The notes under the pieces are model-generated. The model worked only from the letters and a program-made list of their open reading frames with translations. It searched no databases and was not told where the DNA came from. From Paenibacillus alba (GTDB lineage Bacteria; Bacillota; Bacilli; Paenibacillales; NBRC-103111): a stretch of DNA of 45,003 bases. Shown piece after piece: positions 36,425-44,819 of this stretch (positions are counted from its first letter, which is position 1; every line of letters starts with the position of its first letter). The stretch covers positions 1-45,003 of the forward strand of contig NZ_JABMKZ010000052.1 of the NCBI RefSeq assembly GCF_013204855.1, written 5' to 3'. The position numbers and the translations under genes are program-made.

Positions 36425-36640
36425 TCAATCATCATATACCAATCGTGGCTTCACTTTAGCATAGGCAGCCTTAAGATAGGGGATTTGTTCTTCAGTTACA
36501 GGGCCGAGGTTGGCTCTCACGGTTTGAACAACCTTGCCGTTTACCCTCTTATTTTCCACGTTCTCCAACAGGAGGACGTTACGGAGAGAAGCACCATTTT
36601 TATAGTGAAGCGCTACAACAGATAACCGGTATTCCCCCAG
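36425..36640 (-). pseudogene. 3' fragment of an unrecognised small gene
   Basis: An open minus-strand frame of about 71 codons reads EYRLSVVALHYKNGASLRN, then VLLLENVENKRVNGKVVQTV, then EEQIPYLKAAYAKVKPRLVY and a stop at 36425. Upstream it is closed by a TGA (36641-36643) and no ATG follows, so the 5' end is lost. The sequence is clearly coding-like. Family not recognised. Confidence 0.5.
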
Positions 36641-36663
36641 TCACCAGACACCGGCGCTTCCAT

Positions 36664-36694
36664 ACAAAAAAACAACCTCTGTTTGAGATTGTTT
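36664..36694 (-). terminator. Intrinsic terminator of the collagen-like protein gene
   Basis: Minus strand: AAACAATCTC, 5-base loop, GAGGTTGTTT, then a run of T (A-run at 36665-36671 on the plus strand). It lies about 60 bp past the stop at 36753. Confidence 0.85.
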
Positions 36695-36752
36695 AGAATA
36701 AAACATTTAATGATGTTTGTTAACTTTACGAAACGACTCTATAGAGTACAGT

Positions 36753-39700
36753 TTAGAAGAATGCTGAGAATCTTGAAATAGTGACATGACCTGCGCTGTT
36801 TGCTATTACTGGTGAATTAGCAATAGTAATAGGAAACCCAGATATATTTCTAAACTGAATTGTATCTCCAACAGCAAAGGCCTCAACTTGAACTAAAACC
36901 AATTGACCACTTGTTGCTGAGGTTACAGCAGGAGCGAGATATGCAGTAGAATTATTTAGTGATAACCCAATTGTTGATTCTGGTAGTGTGGCAGCTGCAA
37001 GATTTACAACAACACTAATGTTGTACAAACCCGCAGTTTGTATTGTGAAAACACTTGTTACTGCGTTATAAGTAAGTGCAGTAAATTGGTTTGGAGTAAT
37101 ATTTAAAATATTTGATCCCGAAGCAATTGTCTGAGGTTGAATATTACCGTTAAAGTATGCATCTACAAACGTAGGAGGTGGGCCAGTGGGGCCGGTTGCT
37201 CCTGTTACACCTAACCCCGTTGCTCCAGTAGCTCCTGTTGTACCATTTGCACCAGTTACTCCTGTTGCTCCTGTTACTCCCGTAGCGCCAGTTGCTCCCG
37301 TTGCTCCCGTTGCTCCTGTTGTACCATTTGCACCAGTTACTCCTGTTACTCCTGTTACTCCTGTTGCTCCTGTTACTCCCGTAGCGCCAGTAGCTCCAGT
37401 TGTACCATTTGCACCAGTTACTCCTGTTACTCCTGTTACTCCTGTTGCTCCTGTTACTCCCGTAGCGCCTGTTGTACCATTTGCACCAGTTACTCCAGTT
37501 ACTCCAGTTACTCCAGTTACTCCTGTTACTCCTGTTACGCCCGTAGCACCCGTAGCGCCCGTTACCCCTGTAGCACCAATTGCCCCCGATACGCCAGTAG
37601 TCCCTATTGCCCCAGTTCCCCCTGTAGCTCCTGTTACTCCAGTAGCCCCTGTTACTCCTGTTATTCCAGTTTCACCCATAGCTCCTGTTACGCCCGTAGC
37701 ACCCGTAGCGCCCGTTACCCCTGTAGCACCAATTGCCCCCGTTACGCCAGTAGTCCCAGTTACTCCTGTTGCTCCAGTAGCCCCTATTGCCCCAGTTCCC
37801 CCTGTAGCTCCTGTTACGCCCGTAACGCCCATTACACCTGTAGCACCAATTGCCCCCGTTACGCCAGTAGCTCCAGTTACTCCAATTGCCCCAGTTTCAC
37901 CCGTAGCTCCTGTTACGCCAGTAGTCCCCGTAGCGCCCGTTACACCTGTAGCCCCTGTTACTCCTGTTACTCCAGTTTCACCCATAGCTCCTGTTACGCC
38001 CGTAGCGCCCGTAGCGCCCGTTACACCTGTAGCACCAATTGCCCCTGTTACGCCAGTAGCTCCAGTTACTCCAATTGCCCCAGTTTCACCCGTAGCTCCT
38101 GTTACTCCAGTAGCACCCGTAGCGCCCGTTACCCCTGTAGCACCAATTGCCCCAGTTCCCCCTGTAGCTCCAGTTACTCCAGTAGCCCCTGTTACTCCTG
38201 TTATTCCACTTGCACCAGTTGCTCCAGTTGCTCCAGTTTCACCCATAGCTCCTGTTACGCCCGTAGCCCCCGTAGCGCCATCTGCCCCTGTTACTCCAGT
38301 TGCTCCAGTAGCTCCTGTTGCCCCAGTTTCACCCGTAGCTCCTGTTACCCCTGTAGCACCAATTGCCCCCGTTACGCCAGTTACTCCAGTTACTCCAATT
38401 GCCCCAGTTTCACCCATAGCTCCTGTTACGCCCGTAGCGCCCGTTACCCCTGTAGCACCAATTGCCCCCGTTACGCCAGTAGCTCCAGTTACTCCAGTTA
38501 CTCCAATTGCCCCAGTTTCACCCGTAGCTCCTGTTACCCCTGTAGCACCAATTGCCCCCGTTACGCCAGTAGTCCCTGTTACTCCTGTTACTCCTGTTGC
38601 TCCAGTAGCCCCTGTTACTCCTGTTATTCCAGTTGCACCAGTAGCTCCAGTTTCACCCATAGCTCCTGTTACGCCCGTAGCACCCGTAGCGCCCGTTACA
38701 CCTGTAGCACCAATTGCCCCCGTTACGCCAGTAGTCCCAGTTACTCCTGTTGCTCCTGTTATTCCAGTTGCACCAGTTGCTCCAGTTTCACCCATAGCTC
38801 CTGTTACGCCAGTAGCACCCGTAGCGCCCGTTGCTCCAGTAGCCCCTATTGCCCCAGTTCCCCCTGTAGCTCCAGTTACTCCAGTAGCCCCTGTTACTCC
38901 TGTTATTCCAGTTTCACCCGTTGCTCCAGTTTCACCCATAGCTCCTGTTACGCCAGTAGCGCCCGTAGCGCCCGTTACACCTGTAGCCCCTGTTACTCCT
39001 GTTACTCCAGTTTCACCCATAGCTCCTGTTACGCCAGTAGCACCCGTAGCGCCCGTTACACCTGTAGCACCAATTGCCCCCGTAGCGCCATCTGCCCCTG
39101 TTACTCCTGTTATTCCAGTTGCACCAGTTGCTCCAGTTTCACCCATAGCTCCAGTTTCGCCAGTAGTCCCTGTAGCGCTCGTTACACCTGTAGCACCAAT
39201 TGCCCCCGTTACACCAGTAGCCCCTGTTACTCCTGTTACTCCTGTTATTCCAGTTACTCCAATTGCCCCAGTTTCACCCATAGCTCCAGTTTCGCCAGTA
39301 GTCCCTGTAGCGCCCGTTACACCAGTAGCACCAATTGCCCCCGTTACACCAGTAGCCCCTGTTACTCCTGTTACTCCTGTTACTCCTGTTACTCCTGTTA
39401 CTCCTGTTATTCCAGTTGCACCAGTTGCTCCAGTTTCACCCATAGCTCCTGTTACGCCCGTAGCGCCCGTTACACCTGTAGCACCAATTGCCCCCGTTAC
39501 ACCTGTAGCACCAATTGCCCCCGTTACACCAGTAGCCCCTGTTACTCCTGTTACTCCTGTTATTCCAGTTGCACCAGTTGCTCCAGTTTCACCCATAGCT
39601 CCTGTTACGCCAGTAGCACCCGTAGCGCCCGTTGCTCCTGTAGCACCAATTGCCCCCGTTACGCCAGTTTCACCCGTAGCTCCCGTTGCTCCAGTAGCCC

Positions 39701-40595
39701 CTATTGCCCCAGTTCCCCCTGTAGCTCCAGTTACTCCAGTAGCCCCTGTTACTCCTGTTATTCCAGTTTCACCCGTTGCTCCAGTTTCACCCATAGCTCC
39801 TGTTACGCCAGTAGCACCCGTAGCGCCCGTTACACCTGTAGCACCAATTGCCCCCGTAGCGCCATCTGCCCCTGTTACTCCAGTAGCCCCTGTAGCGCCC
39901 GTTACACCTGTAGCACCAATTGCCCCCGTTACACCAGTAGCCCCTGTTACTCCTGTTACTCCTGTTATTCCAGTTGCACCAGTTGCTCCAGTTTCACCCA
40001 TAGCTCCAGTTTCGCCAGTAGTCCCTGTAGCGCCCGTTCCCCCTGTAGCACCAATTGCCCCCGTTACACCAGTAGCCCCTGTTACTCCTGTTATTCCAGT
40101 TACTCCAGTAGTGCCAGTTCCCCCTGTAGCCCCTGTTACTCCTGTTATTCCAGTTGCACCAATTGCCCCCGTTACGCCAGTAGCCCCAGTTACTCCAGTT
40201 GCCCCAGTTTCACCCATAGCTCCTGTTACGCCAATTGCACCCGTTACGCCAGTAGCCCCTGTTACGCCAGTAGTGCCAGTTCCCCCTGTAGCACCAATTG
40301 CCCCGATCGGCCCTTGTTCGCCTGCACTTCCTTTAAACCCATGAGGCCCTCGTACACCTCTTGGACCTCTTGGACCTCTTTTACAACTTGTATTCCTGAC
40401 CATCTTTTTTTTTCTTTTGCATTTACAATTTACTTCACGGCATTCAAAACACAACTTGATACATGTTTTTTGCTTTTTTTTCTGCTTATGATAATCGGTT
40501 GACTTTCTTTTGCCCGGCTTTTTTTTTTTTTGATGTTTGGATTTTAGATATTTGGGTAACGATTTCTTTTTTTCTACTGAACAGAAAAGAGTCAA
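36753..40595 (-). CDS. BclA-like collagen-repeat surface protein, about 1280 aa
   Basis: Parts: a basic Lys-rich N-terminus with several Cys (about 1-75) and no signal peptide; a GPRGPRGVRGPHGFKG start to the collagen region; roughly 350 Gly-X-Y triplets, almost all GxT (GVT, GAT, GET, GIT); and a 138-residue C-terminal domain (FVDAYFNGNIQPQTI to FSAFF) like the TNF/C1q-type trimerisation heads of BclA-family proteins. Such proteins form filaments on spores and carry O-glycans on Thr. The start is uncertain: the ATG at 40610 begins inside its own GGAGGTGA, so I prefer the TTG at 40595, eight bases after GGAGG. A sigma-E/K-like CATACTTTA overlaps the leader at about 40614-40622, fitting late sporulation expression (tentative). 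The triplet run has one Gly-to-Ser change (GVTSAT) and a one-residue break near its end. Confidence 0.87.
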   Translation of the reverse strand: MTLFCSVEKKKSLPKYLKSKHQKKKKPGKRKSTDYHKQKKKQKTCIKLCFECREVNCKCKRKKKMVRNTSCKRGPRGPRGVRGPHGFKGSAGEQGPIGAIGATGGTGTTGVTGATGVTGAIGVTGAMGETGATGVTGATGVTGAIGATGITGVTGATGGTGTTGVTGITGVTGATGVTGAIGATGGTGATGTTGETGAMGETGATGATGITGVTGVTGATGVTGAIGATGVTGATGATGVTGADGATGAIGATGVTGATGATGVTGAMGETGATGETGITGVTGATGVTGATGGTGAIGATGATGATGETGVTGAIGATGATGATGATGVTGAMGETGATGATGITGVTGVTGATGVTGAIGATGVTGAIGATGVTGATGVTGAMGETGATGATGITGVTGVTGVTGVTGVTGATGVTGAIGATGVTGATGTTGETGAMGETGAIGVTGITGVTGVTGATGVTGAIGATGVTSATGTTGETGAMGETGATGATGITGVTGADGATGAIGATGVTGATGATGVTGAMGETGVTGVTGATGVTGATGATGVTGAMGETGATGETGITGVTGATGVTGATGGTGAIGATGATGATGATGVTGAMGETGATGATGITGATGVTGTTGVTGAIGATGVTGATGATGVTGAMGETGATGATGITGVTGATGATGVTGVTGTTGVTGAIGATGVTGATGETGAIGVTGVTGATGVTGAIGATGVTGATGVTGAMGETGAIGVTGVTGVTGAIGATGVTGATGETGATGATGATGVTGADGATGATGVTGAMGETGATGATGASGITGVTGATGVTGATGGTGAIGATGVTGATGATGVTGATGETGAIGVTGATGVTGAIGATGVTGATGATGVTGAMGETGVTGVTGATGVTGATGTTGVTGATGETGAIGVTGATGVTGAIGATGVMGVTGVTGATGGTGAIGATGATGVTGTTGVTGAIGATGVTGATGATGVTGAMGETGITGVTGATGVTGATGGTGAIGTTGVSGAIGATGVTGATGATGVTGVTGVTGVTGVTGVTGANGTTGATGVTGATGVTGVTGVTGANGTTGATGATGVTGATGVTGVTGVTGANGTTGATGATGATGATGVTGATGVTGANGTTGATGATGLGVTGATGPTGPPPTFVDAYFNGNIQPQTIASGSNILNITPNQFTALTYNAVTSVFTIQTAGLYNISVVVNLAAATLPESTIGLSLNNSTAYLAPAVTSATSGQLVLVQVEAFAVGDTIQFRNISGFPITIANSPVIANSAGHVTISRFSAFF
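37190..40374 (-). repeat. Collagen triplet coding repeat array
   Basis: More than 3 kb of GGN-NNN-ACN codons, built from nested 9-, 18- and longer units, for example CCTGTTACTCCTGTTACT on the plus strand. Many units recur unchanged, so slippage and recombination can change copy number, and assembly of this part may be unreliable. Confidence 0.9.
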
Positions 40596-40886
40596 CACTG
40601 TCACCTCCATACAAATAAAGTATGAGGATAAACGTTGACTGGAATAGACTCATTACTCAATTTGAAAAGTTTAAGTTCAACTTAATATCAGATTTATCGG
40701 TTGTCGTGCAAAGCTCTAATTCATAATAACGTAACTGATAATGAAGTCATGGGATGGAGTAAGTTACTATTGGAACCAAATTGGATTTATTTAAATGTAA
40801 GCAGTATGAATCCATAGTAATAACCACGGCTTACAAATCTGCGATGACTAGAGCATTCTGCGGGTCACTCTTGGAAGGTAAGTTAT

Positions 40887-41604
40887 CTCGATTCACTTTG
40901 TTTTTTTTCATCGATTTGAAAATGCTATCACTAAACTAAAATCTCACGCAAGTATTGCGCTACACTTTCACCCAGATAGATTAGATCCGAACATGAAAAG
41001 CATTGCTGAAGCACTACTTGAGCAGGGAATTTATAAGGGGACGTATGAGGAATTTGACCTCATTTTGGCTGCTCTCATGAGGGATGCGTTCTATAGTGAT
41101 TTTGCCATTGGTGAAAGAAATCTAACGGTTCAAAAGTTAATCGATCATATGCTCGTCAATCTTGAGAAACCATTCCAAAATCCATCAAACAAAGAGCCAA
41201 ACCGAAATCTTAACCACTATATCTAAGCTCAGGTTCATGGTGATATTTCTCTTAAAGAAGACGTAAAGATGCTTGTTGCCGATCCATCATTTAAGGGCAC
41301 CCATACTGGACGAATCTTAGAACAGATATGTTTAAAATATTCAGTCGATCTTAACTGGCACATGGGCTTTACACTTTTGGTTGATGAGGTTCCTATGAAT
41401 TTTAGAAGTCCTTCGATGCCTTCACTAGCCAAAAGAATTGCGCAAAGTGATTTTATTGATGTAAATATGATTGGCTCCGCAGCTATGGACTTGAAACGAA
41501 ATCCAAGTAATTGGAGCGATAGAGGAACCTACAAAGAAGTTCTGCAAGAATTAAAATTACTCTGGCATGTTTTAGTGAGATATGGAAAGCCAATGGAAAA
41601 GTGA
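40887..41604 (+). pseudogene. DUF3626 protein gene, with internal deletion and nonsense codon
   Basis: The frame opens after a TAA near 40885 and has no start for its first part, which holds the DUF3626 signature IALHFHPDRL. It continues MKSIAEALLEQGIYKG, then jumps to TYEEFDLILAALMRDAFYSD, so the middle of the domain is missing. At 41224-41226 a TAA stands where the family motif HYIEAQVHGDI would have Glu (here HYI, stop, AQVHGDI). The rest is intact: DVKMLVADPSFKGTHTGRIL, NWHMGFTLLVDEVP, and the end ELKLLWHVLVRYGKP. Losses of the 5' end, the middle and one sense codon make this a clear pseudogene. From 40611 to 40886 I see no gene. Confidence 0.8.
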
Positions 41605-41680
41605 ACAATTTCCCGTGAAGATGGAGCAATTCTGTCCGTCCCCTTCTCCTTCAGTCACTAACCTGCTCTTACAATGAAAA

Positions 41681-41738
41681 AGCAGCCGATCTGGCCGGCT
41701 GCTCCAATGTGTTAGTATTCCACTATCGTACCCGTTAG
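41681..41738. repeat. Dispersed hairpin/ATTGAAC repeat copy
   Basis: AGCAGCC (41681-41687) / GGCTGCT (41697-41703), then ATTCCACTATCGTACCCGTTAG (41717-41738), a variant of ATTGAACTATC...CCCGTTAG. It sits between the DUF3626 pseudogene and the DinB gene (convergent), where it may serve as terminator. Confidence 0.6.
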
Positions 41739-41750
41739 TATAATCTTACT

Positions 41751-42254
41751 CTAAATTACTGGAGGTAGCGCTCCGTACTCGGCCCACTGCTCTTTTGTCG
41801 GGCCGTAAAGATCCGGCACACGAAGGCCTGCCTGACGCATCAGGACTGTCATCTGACCACGATGATGAATCTCATGCTTTACGAGAATATCCAGCATTAA
41901 GCCGTTTGGCCATTGATCACCATACATATCGCTCATGATAAGCAGATTCTCATCTTTCCAACTGGACTGTATAGCATCAAGGAGCGCTTGTGAGGTCCTC
42001 TTATAGACTGACGCGATGTCTGCTGCCGAAGCTGGCACCGGCATATCTTCGCCCGGTCCTTCGAAAGACAGTCCCGTCCGAGATGGCATTTCGTGCAACG
42101 TCTGTACAAGGTGCCATGCAACACGTCCAAGCGTTCTATGATCGCTTGTTATCTGTTGGCCAAGAGACTCGTCGGTCAGCATCTCCAGTATCCGCATTGT
42201 TGCTTCCGTTTCATTCTGCCAAGTTGCGGCAAAATCTTTAATGTGTTTATACAT
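41751..42254 (-). CDS. DinB-family protein
   Basis: About 167 aa from the ATG at 42254. The upstream in-frame ATG at 42263 touches the AAGGAG ribosome binding site, whereas the later one is nine bases from it. DinB/YfiT-like four-helix bundle; the three metal-binding His of the family fit His in VAWHLVQTLHE and the two in VKHEIHHRGQ. Members are metal-dependent thiol-transfer or hydrolase-type enzymes, often of unknown substrate. No signal peptide. Monocistronic, with the dispersed repeat just past its stop. Confidence 0.88.
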   Translation of the reverse strand: MYKHIKDFAATWQNETEATMRILEMLTDESLGQQITSDHRTLGRVAWHLVQTLHEMPSRTGLSFEGPGEDMPVPASAADIASVYKRTSQALLDAIQSSWKDENLLIMSDMYGDQWPNGLMLDILVKHEIHHRGQMTVLMRQAGLRVPDLYGPTKEQWAEYGALPPVI

Positions 42255-42329
42255 ATCCAACATCTCCTTTTTGTAATGGAATCAAGTTCATTATACCGAA
42301 CATTAGTTCGCTAGTAAATATTAACATTT

Positions 42330-42366
42330 ACTTAAACTACCCCCGTTAACCAAACGAAGCTGCCGA
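42330..42366. repeat. Dispersed repeat, degenerate copy
   Basis: TTAAACTACCCCCGTTAAC followed by GAAGCTGCCG keeps the right end of one unit and the left arm of the next hairpin. The other arm is lost. Confidence 0.4.
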
Positions 42367-42432
42367 AAATCATTGCGCTAATCCCGATATGTAACTGTTG
42401 GGAGCCCCAGACTTCCACTAAAACAGAGTATA

Positions 42433-42717
42433 TTAAGGAGCATTACCACCAGATACAATTTGCCACCCAAAAACAGTGAATTTCAAGTAGAGAATATGTG
42501 GAAAGTTATTGCGAAAATTCCCATCCTTCTCTTTAACGTAATACCTTTGACCGTAAGAAGTGTCAAAGTAATCATCTTTAACAATATAGTAATTAAAATT
42601 AGCACTATTTAAATGGCTCATAATTGCCTTTTCTGGTGATGAGTGATTGTAAATATATGTACTCGAAAGAACAATAATAATAATCCCAAGTATTGAGAAC
42701 AAAACCTTAGCTTTCAC
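42433..42717 (-). CDS. Small membrane-anchored protein of unknown function
   Basis: About 94 aa. An in-frame ATG (42723) directly touches AAGGTGGG; the GTG at 42717 is six bases from it and is the likelier start. One N-terminal hydrophobic segment (KVLFSILGIIIIVLSSTYIY) serves as anchor or signal, followed by an outside domain with many Tyr (NYYIVKDDYFDTSYGQRYYV, then ILYLKFTVFGWQIVSGG). Family not recognised. Reminiscent in layout of small lipoprotein-like or YxeA-like proteins, but I do not claim it. Confidence 0.6.
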   Translation of the reverse strand: MKAKVLFSILGIIIIVLSSTYIYNHSSPEKAIMSHLNSANFNYYIVKDDYFDTSYGQRYYVKEKDGNFRNNFPHILYLKFTVFGWQIVSGGNAP

Positions 42718-42836
42718 TAACATCCCACCTTATAAGTAATGGAATCCTCTTTCGGTCAACACCCTCAGTAACTTGTTGAGCTATAGTTCTCCGATAGCTT
42801 ATAAAAACCATTCAGTTCTCTTCTACGTTATTAGAT

Positions 42837-43122
42837 TTAATCCCACCACGCGTATAAGTGTTCTTCTGTTACAAGCTCATCGCTCTTAACACAGAATGCA
42901 ACAAAATCTTCCTTCATTATATATTTTTGCTATTGTAGGAGAAGTGTTATGACTCTCTAGTGGATTAATGTATTTGTTCTCAATTAGTTCTTTTAAAGTA
43001 TTAAAATCAATAAATTCAAAGCGCCTAATACTTCCAGAACCTCTTTTTGCAATCCACTCTCCAGAAATATCTAGCAATCTGTCTCTCTGCTCAAAATCCA
43101 TGTTGAAATCAAAAATACCCAT
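42837..43122 (-). pseudogene. Small gene with frameshift and probable internal loss
   Basis: Starts MGIFDFNMDFEQRDRLLDIS at 43122 with GGGGGA eight bases upstream, and runs to SHNTSPTIAKIYNEG before stopping at 42886. In the next frame the sequence goes on coding-like (MKEDFVAFCVKSDELVTEEH, then LYAWWD and a stop at 42837). I read this as one gene broken by a frameshift near 42910, possibly also missing a middle part. Family not recognised. Confidence 0.55.
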
Positions 43123-43198
43123 TAGTTCTGTCCCCCAAGCAACTCAATAGAACTTCTTTCCTTATTGTTCCTCGTTAACGGAATAATTAGTTGAAGAT

Positions 43199-43526
43199 TT
43201 AATTTATATCTCCTGTATACACTCCCTGTGGTATTTCACCATTTGCAATTCCAATTATGTGATTGATCAATCCTTTTGGGAAAAACCTATATTCATTAAG
43301 ACTTGTTATTGGAATCCACTCAATTCCAATGTAGTCCTCATCTGGAGCTATTCCATTTCCCAAGTTATTCTCATCCATTATTTCACAAATAAAAACGTGG
43401 TCTACCACATGAGTTTTTGGGTCAATCAAATTATTCCCATGATGATTTTTACCAATGTACTCCCTAATTACTTCTATAAGACATCCTACTTCCTCTAGAA
43501 ATTCTCTTTGAAGGACTTCCGAAAGA
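43199..43526 (-). pseudogene. Nudix hydrolase gene lacking its 5' end
   Basis: Coding sequence begins abruptly at about 43526 with SEVLQREFLEEVGCLIEVI, which holds the core of the Nudix box (REFLEEVG). It runs through DHVFICEIMDENNLGNGI to GVYTGDIN and stop. The normal first 40 or so residues, including the Gly at the start of the Nudix box, are missing. The break coincides with a perfect hairpin (43527-43553). The ATG at 43429 would give only a Nudix-less tail, so the gene is taken as inactive. Confidence 0.75.
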
Positions 43527-43560
43527 TGGCTGTCAGTAATTCACTGACAGCCATTTTTTT
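43527..43560 (+). terminator. Perfect 11-bp hairpin with T-run, at the truncated Nudix gene
   Basis: TGGCTGTCAGT (43527-43537) / ACTGACAGCCA (43543-43553), then seven T (43554-43560) on the plus strand. It is an ideal intrinsic terminator for plus-strand transcripts, yet no plus-strand gene lies upstream. For the minus-strand GNAT gene it provides a stem but only a short T tract. Confidence 0.7.
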
Positions 43561-43574
43561 ACTAAGGGTATCTT

Positions 43575-44021
43575 TTAATTAAGTCGTAGTAAACGTATGA
43601 GTTCTCCATCAATTATTTCTTCGCTAGCCTTTTGAAACCCTAAGGATTCATATAGGCTCCCAGCAATCAAGTTATTGGGTCTGTGTCCGATCATTAATCT
43701 TTTACAACCATTTTGTCCCATAAGCTCAATCAGCATTTTCATTGCTGTTTTGCCATACCCATTTCCTTGATGATTCTCATCAATCATTAGCGCAGGTATC
43801 CAATGATTACCGTCTTCATCTGGGTTTTTACAAAAGACAATAAATCCGACTAGTAACCTCTCCGAATATATTGCACGCAACTCAAAACCATCAACGTATT
43901 TAGATTCTGCAATCCAATAAACTACAGGGGCTGGAAAAACACTAATTTGTTCTTGCTTAACTTTTAACTTGGTACAACTATACCAATTTTCAATTGATAC
44001 TGGCATTAATTCAATAACCAC
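43575..44021 (-). CDS. GNAT-family N-acetyltransferase
   Basis: About 148 aa. The likely start is GTG at 44021, seven bases after GGGAGG; an ATG at 44060 would put that site inside the gene. GNAT fold: the acetyl-CoA binding motif reads ENHQGNGYGKTAMKMLIELM, preceded by the beta strand HWIPALMID. The C-terminal part YESLGFQKASEEIIDGELIR is typical of spermidine/BltD-like acetyltransferases. Cytoplasmic. The substrate cannot be told from sequence. It is followed by the hairpin at 43527-43560. Confidence 0.87.
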   Translation of the reverse strand: MVIELMPVSIENWYSCTKLKVKQEQISVFPAPVVYWIAESKYVDGFELRAIYSERLLVGFIVFCKNPDEDGNHWIPALMIDENHQGNGYGKTAMKMLIELMGQNGCKRLMIGHRPNNLIAGSLYESLGFQKASEEIIDGELIRLLRLN

Positions 44022-44056
44022 AGAAATTCCTCCCGAGTTTGATATCACAGAGGAAC

Positions 44057-44128
44057 TCATTCCTCTGTGACTATAATTGACCTTCCTCCATTACAATCAC
44101 CACAGCAAAGATATTCTTCATACCACAT
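44057..44128 (-). CDS. Possible 23-aa Cys-rich mini-protein
   Basis: ATG at 44128, reading MWYEEYLCCGDC then NGGRSIIVTEE and a stop that overlaps the ATG at 44060 upstream of the GNAT gene. AGGGAG lies only two bases before it, which is too close. The ATG at 44121 in another frame is better spaced (MKNIFAVVIVMEEGQL, then stop). Either could be a leader peptide for the GNAT gene or chance. Confidence 0.25.
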   Translation of the reverse strand: MWYEEYLCCGDCNGGRSIIVTEE

Positions 44129-44239
44129 CACTCCCTTCAATAATGGGAAATCCCCCCATTATCATACCATTAAAGATTGGTAATAAACTGTTATAAAAAC
44201 GAAGTCTCGAGCCCCACCTATTTCATCATTCACCATGCT

Positions 44240-44325
44240 ATTCTGTCCCGTTAGGTGAGCGAAAGGCTGCCGATCGTGCCGGCAGCCTCCCATTGCTGTG
44301 TATTGAACAAACGTTCCCGTTAACG
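44240..44325. repeat. Dispersed hairpin/ATTGAAC repeat, best copy
   Basis: CCCGTTAG (44247-44254), hairpin AGGCTGCC (44264-44271) / GGCAGCCT (44281-44288), ATTGAACAAACGTTCCCGTTAACG (44302-44325). The two CCCGTTA are 69 bp apart, as in the copy at 890-967 (70 bp). The minus-strand frame across it (44162-44473) is read-through of the repeat rather than a gene. Confidence 0.75.
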
Positions 44326-44486
44326 TAACAAACTTGTGTTTCAGAAATCGCTTGCAGTTAATGTACACAGCCGCTTGTTGGAAGGAATAGTTGAAATGGG
44401 GATATAGACCTAGTGCGAAACCATCCACTTGACCGTATATTGATATTGCCAGCACACGCAACTCACTCGTCACCCCAACAACGAGA

Positions 44487-44538
44487 AAAAAACGGTCTGT
44501 ATTCGCATCTATTTCGCGATAAGACCGTTTTTGTTTTT
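44487..44538. terminator. Bidirectional terminator after the YjcZ gene
   Basis: AAAAAACGGTCT (44487-44498) / AGACCGTTTTT (44522-44532), with A-run and T-run outside. It ends the minus-strand mini-gene at 44561. Confidence 0.85.
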
Positions 44539-44560
44539 CTCGATAAGTTGGTTTAAGGAA

Positions 44561-44701
44561 TTACCATACAAAAGCAGATGTGATGATAACCAAAAGAATA
44601 AAAAGAACCAAAATAGCTGCTGCGCTTGAACCGTAACCTGCACAACTTCCACCATAACCTACTCCGCCTACTCCGCCTACTCCACCATAACCTAAGGCCA
44701 T
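44561..44701 (-). CDS. YjcZ-family sporulation mini-protein, 46 aa
   Basis: ATG at 44701 reading MALGYGGVGGVGGVGYGGSC, then a Ser/Ala stretch and a single membrane segment AAAILVLFILLVIITSAFVW ending in stop. This layout (Gly/Tyr-rich head, hydrophobic tail ending FVW-like) is that of the YjcZ/YjcM-type small sporulation proteins of Bacillaceae and Paenibacillaceae, which are made in sporulating cells and sit in membranes. GAGGGGA lies about eleven bases upstream. A longer overlapping frame (44553-44759) in a different phase gives an Arg/Trp-rich sequence and is not the gene. Confidence 0.88.
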   Translation of the reverse strand: MALGYGGVGGVGGVGYGGSCAGYGSSAAAILVLFILLVIITSAFVW

Positions 44702-44819
44702 GTTTACTCATTCCCCTCAAGTAAATTTTCATTACGGTATAATCATATGCTCGGTACATAGTGATTGATTGGACATAAGTCAGGGATTACTTGTTGGAAG
44801 GTAAAAAACACAAAATAAT

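Noticed and set aside
37186..40344. 1052-codon open frame on the plus strand, rich in Pro, Val and Ala, opposite the collagen gene
   Set aside because: GGN-NNN-ACN codons on the minus strand cannot give stops in this antisense phase, so the frame is open for compositional reasons. It has no ribosome binding site and no domain.
37190..40374. Regular repeats that could be mistaken for a CRISPR array
   Set aside because: Units are multiples of 9 bp within a coding collagen frame, with no unique spacers of constant length and no cas genes.
44162..44473. 103-codon minus-strand frame
   Set aside because: About half of it is translation through the dispersed repeat at 44240-44325; no ribosome binding site and no recognisable family.
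44553..44759. 68-codon minus-strand frame rich in Arg and Trp
   Set aside because: It overlaps the YjcZ-type gene in another phase and has the composition of an out-of-frame reading of Gly/Tyr codons.
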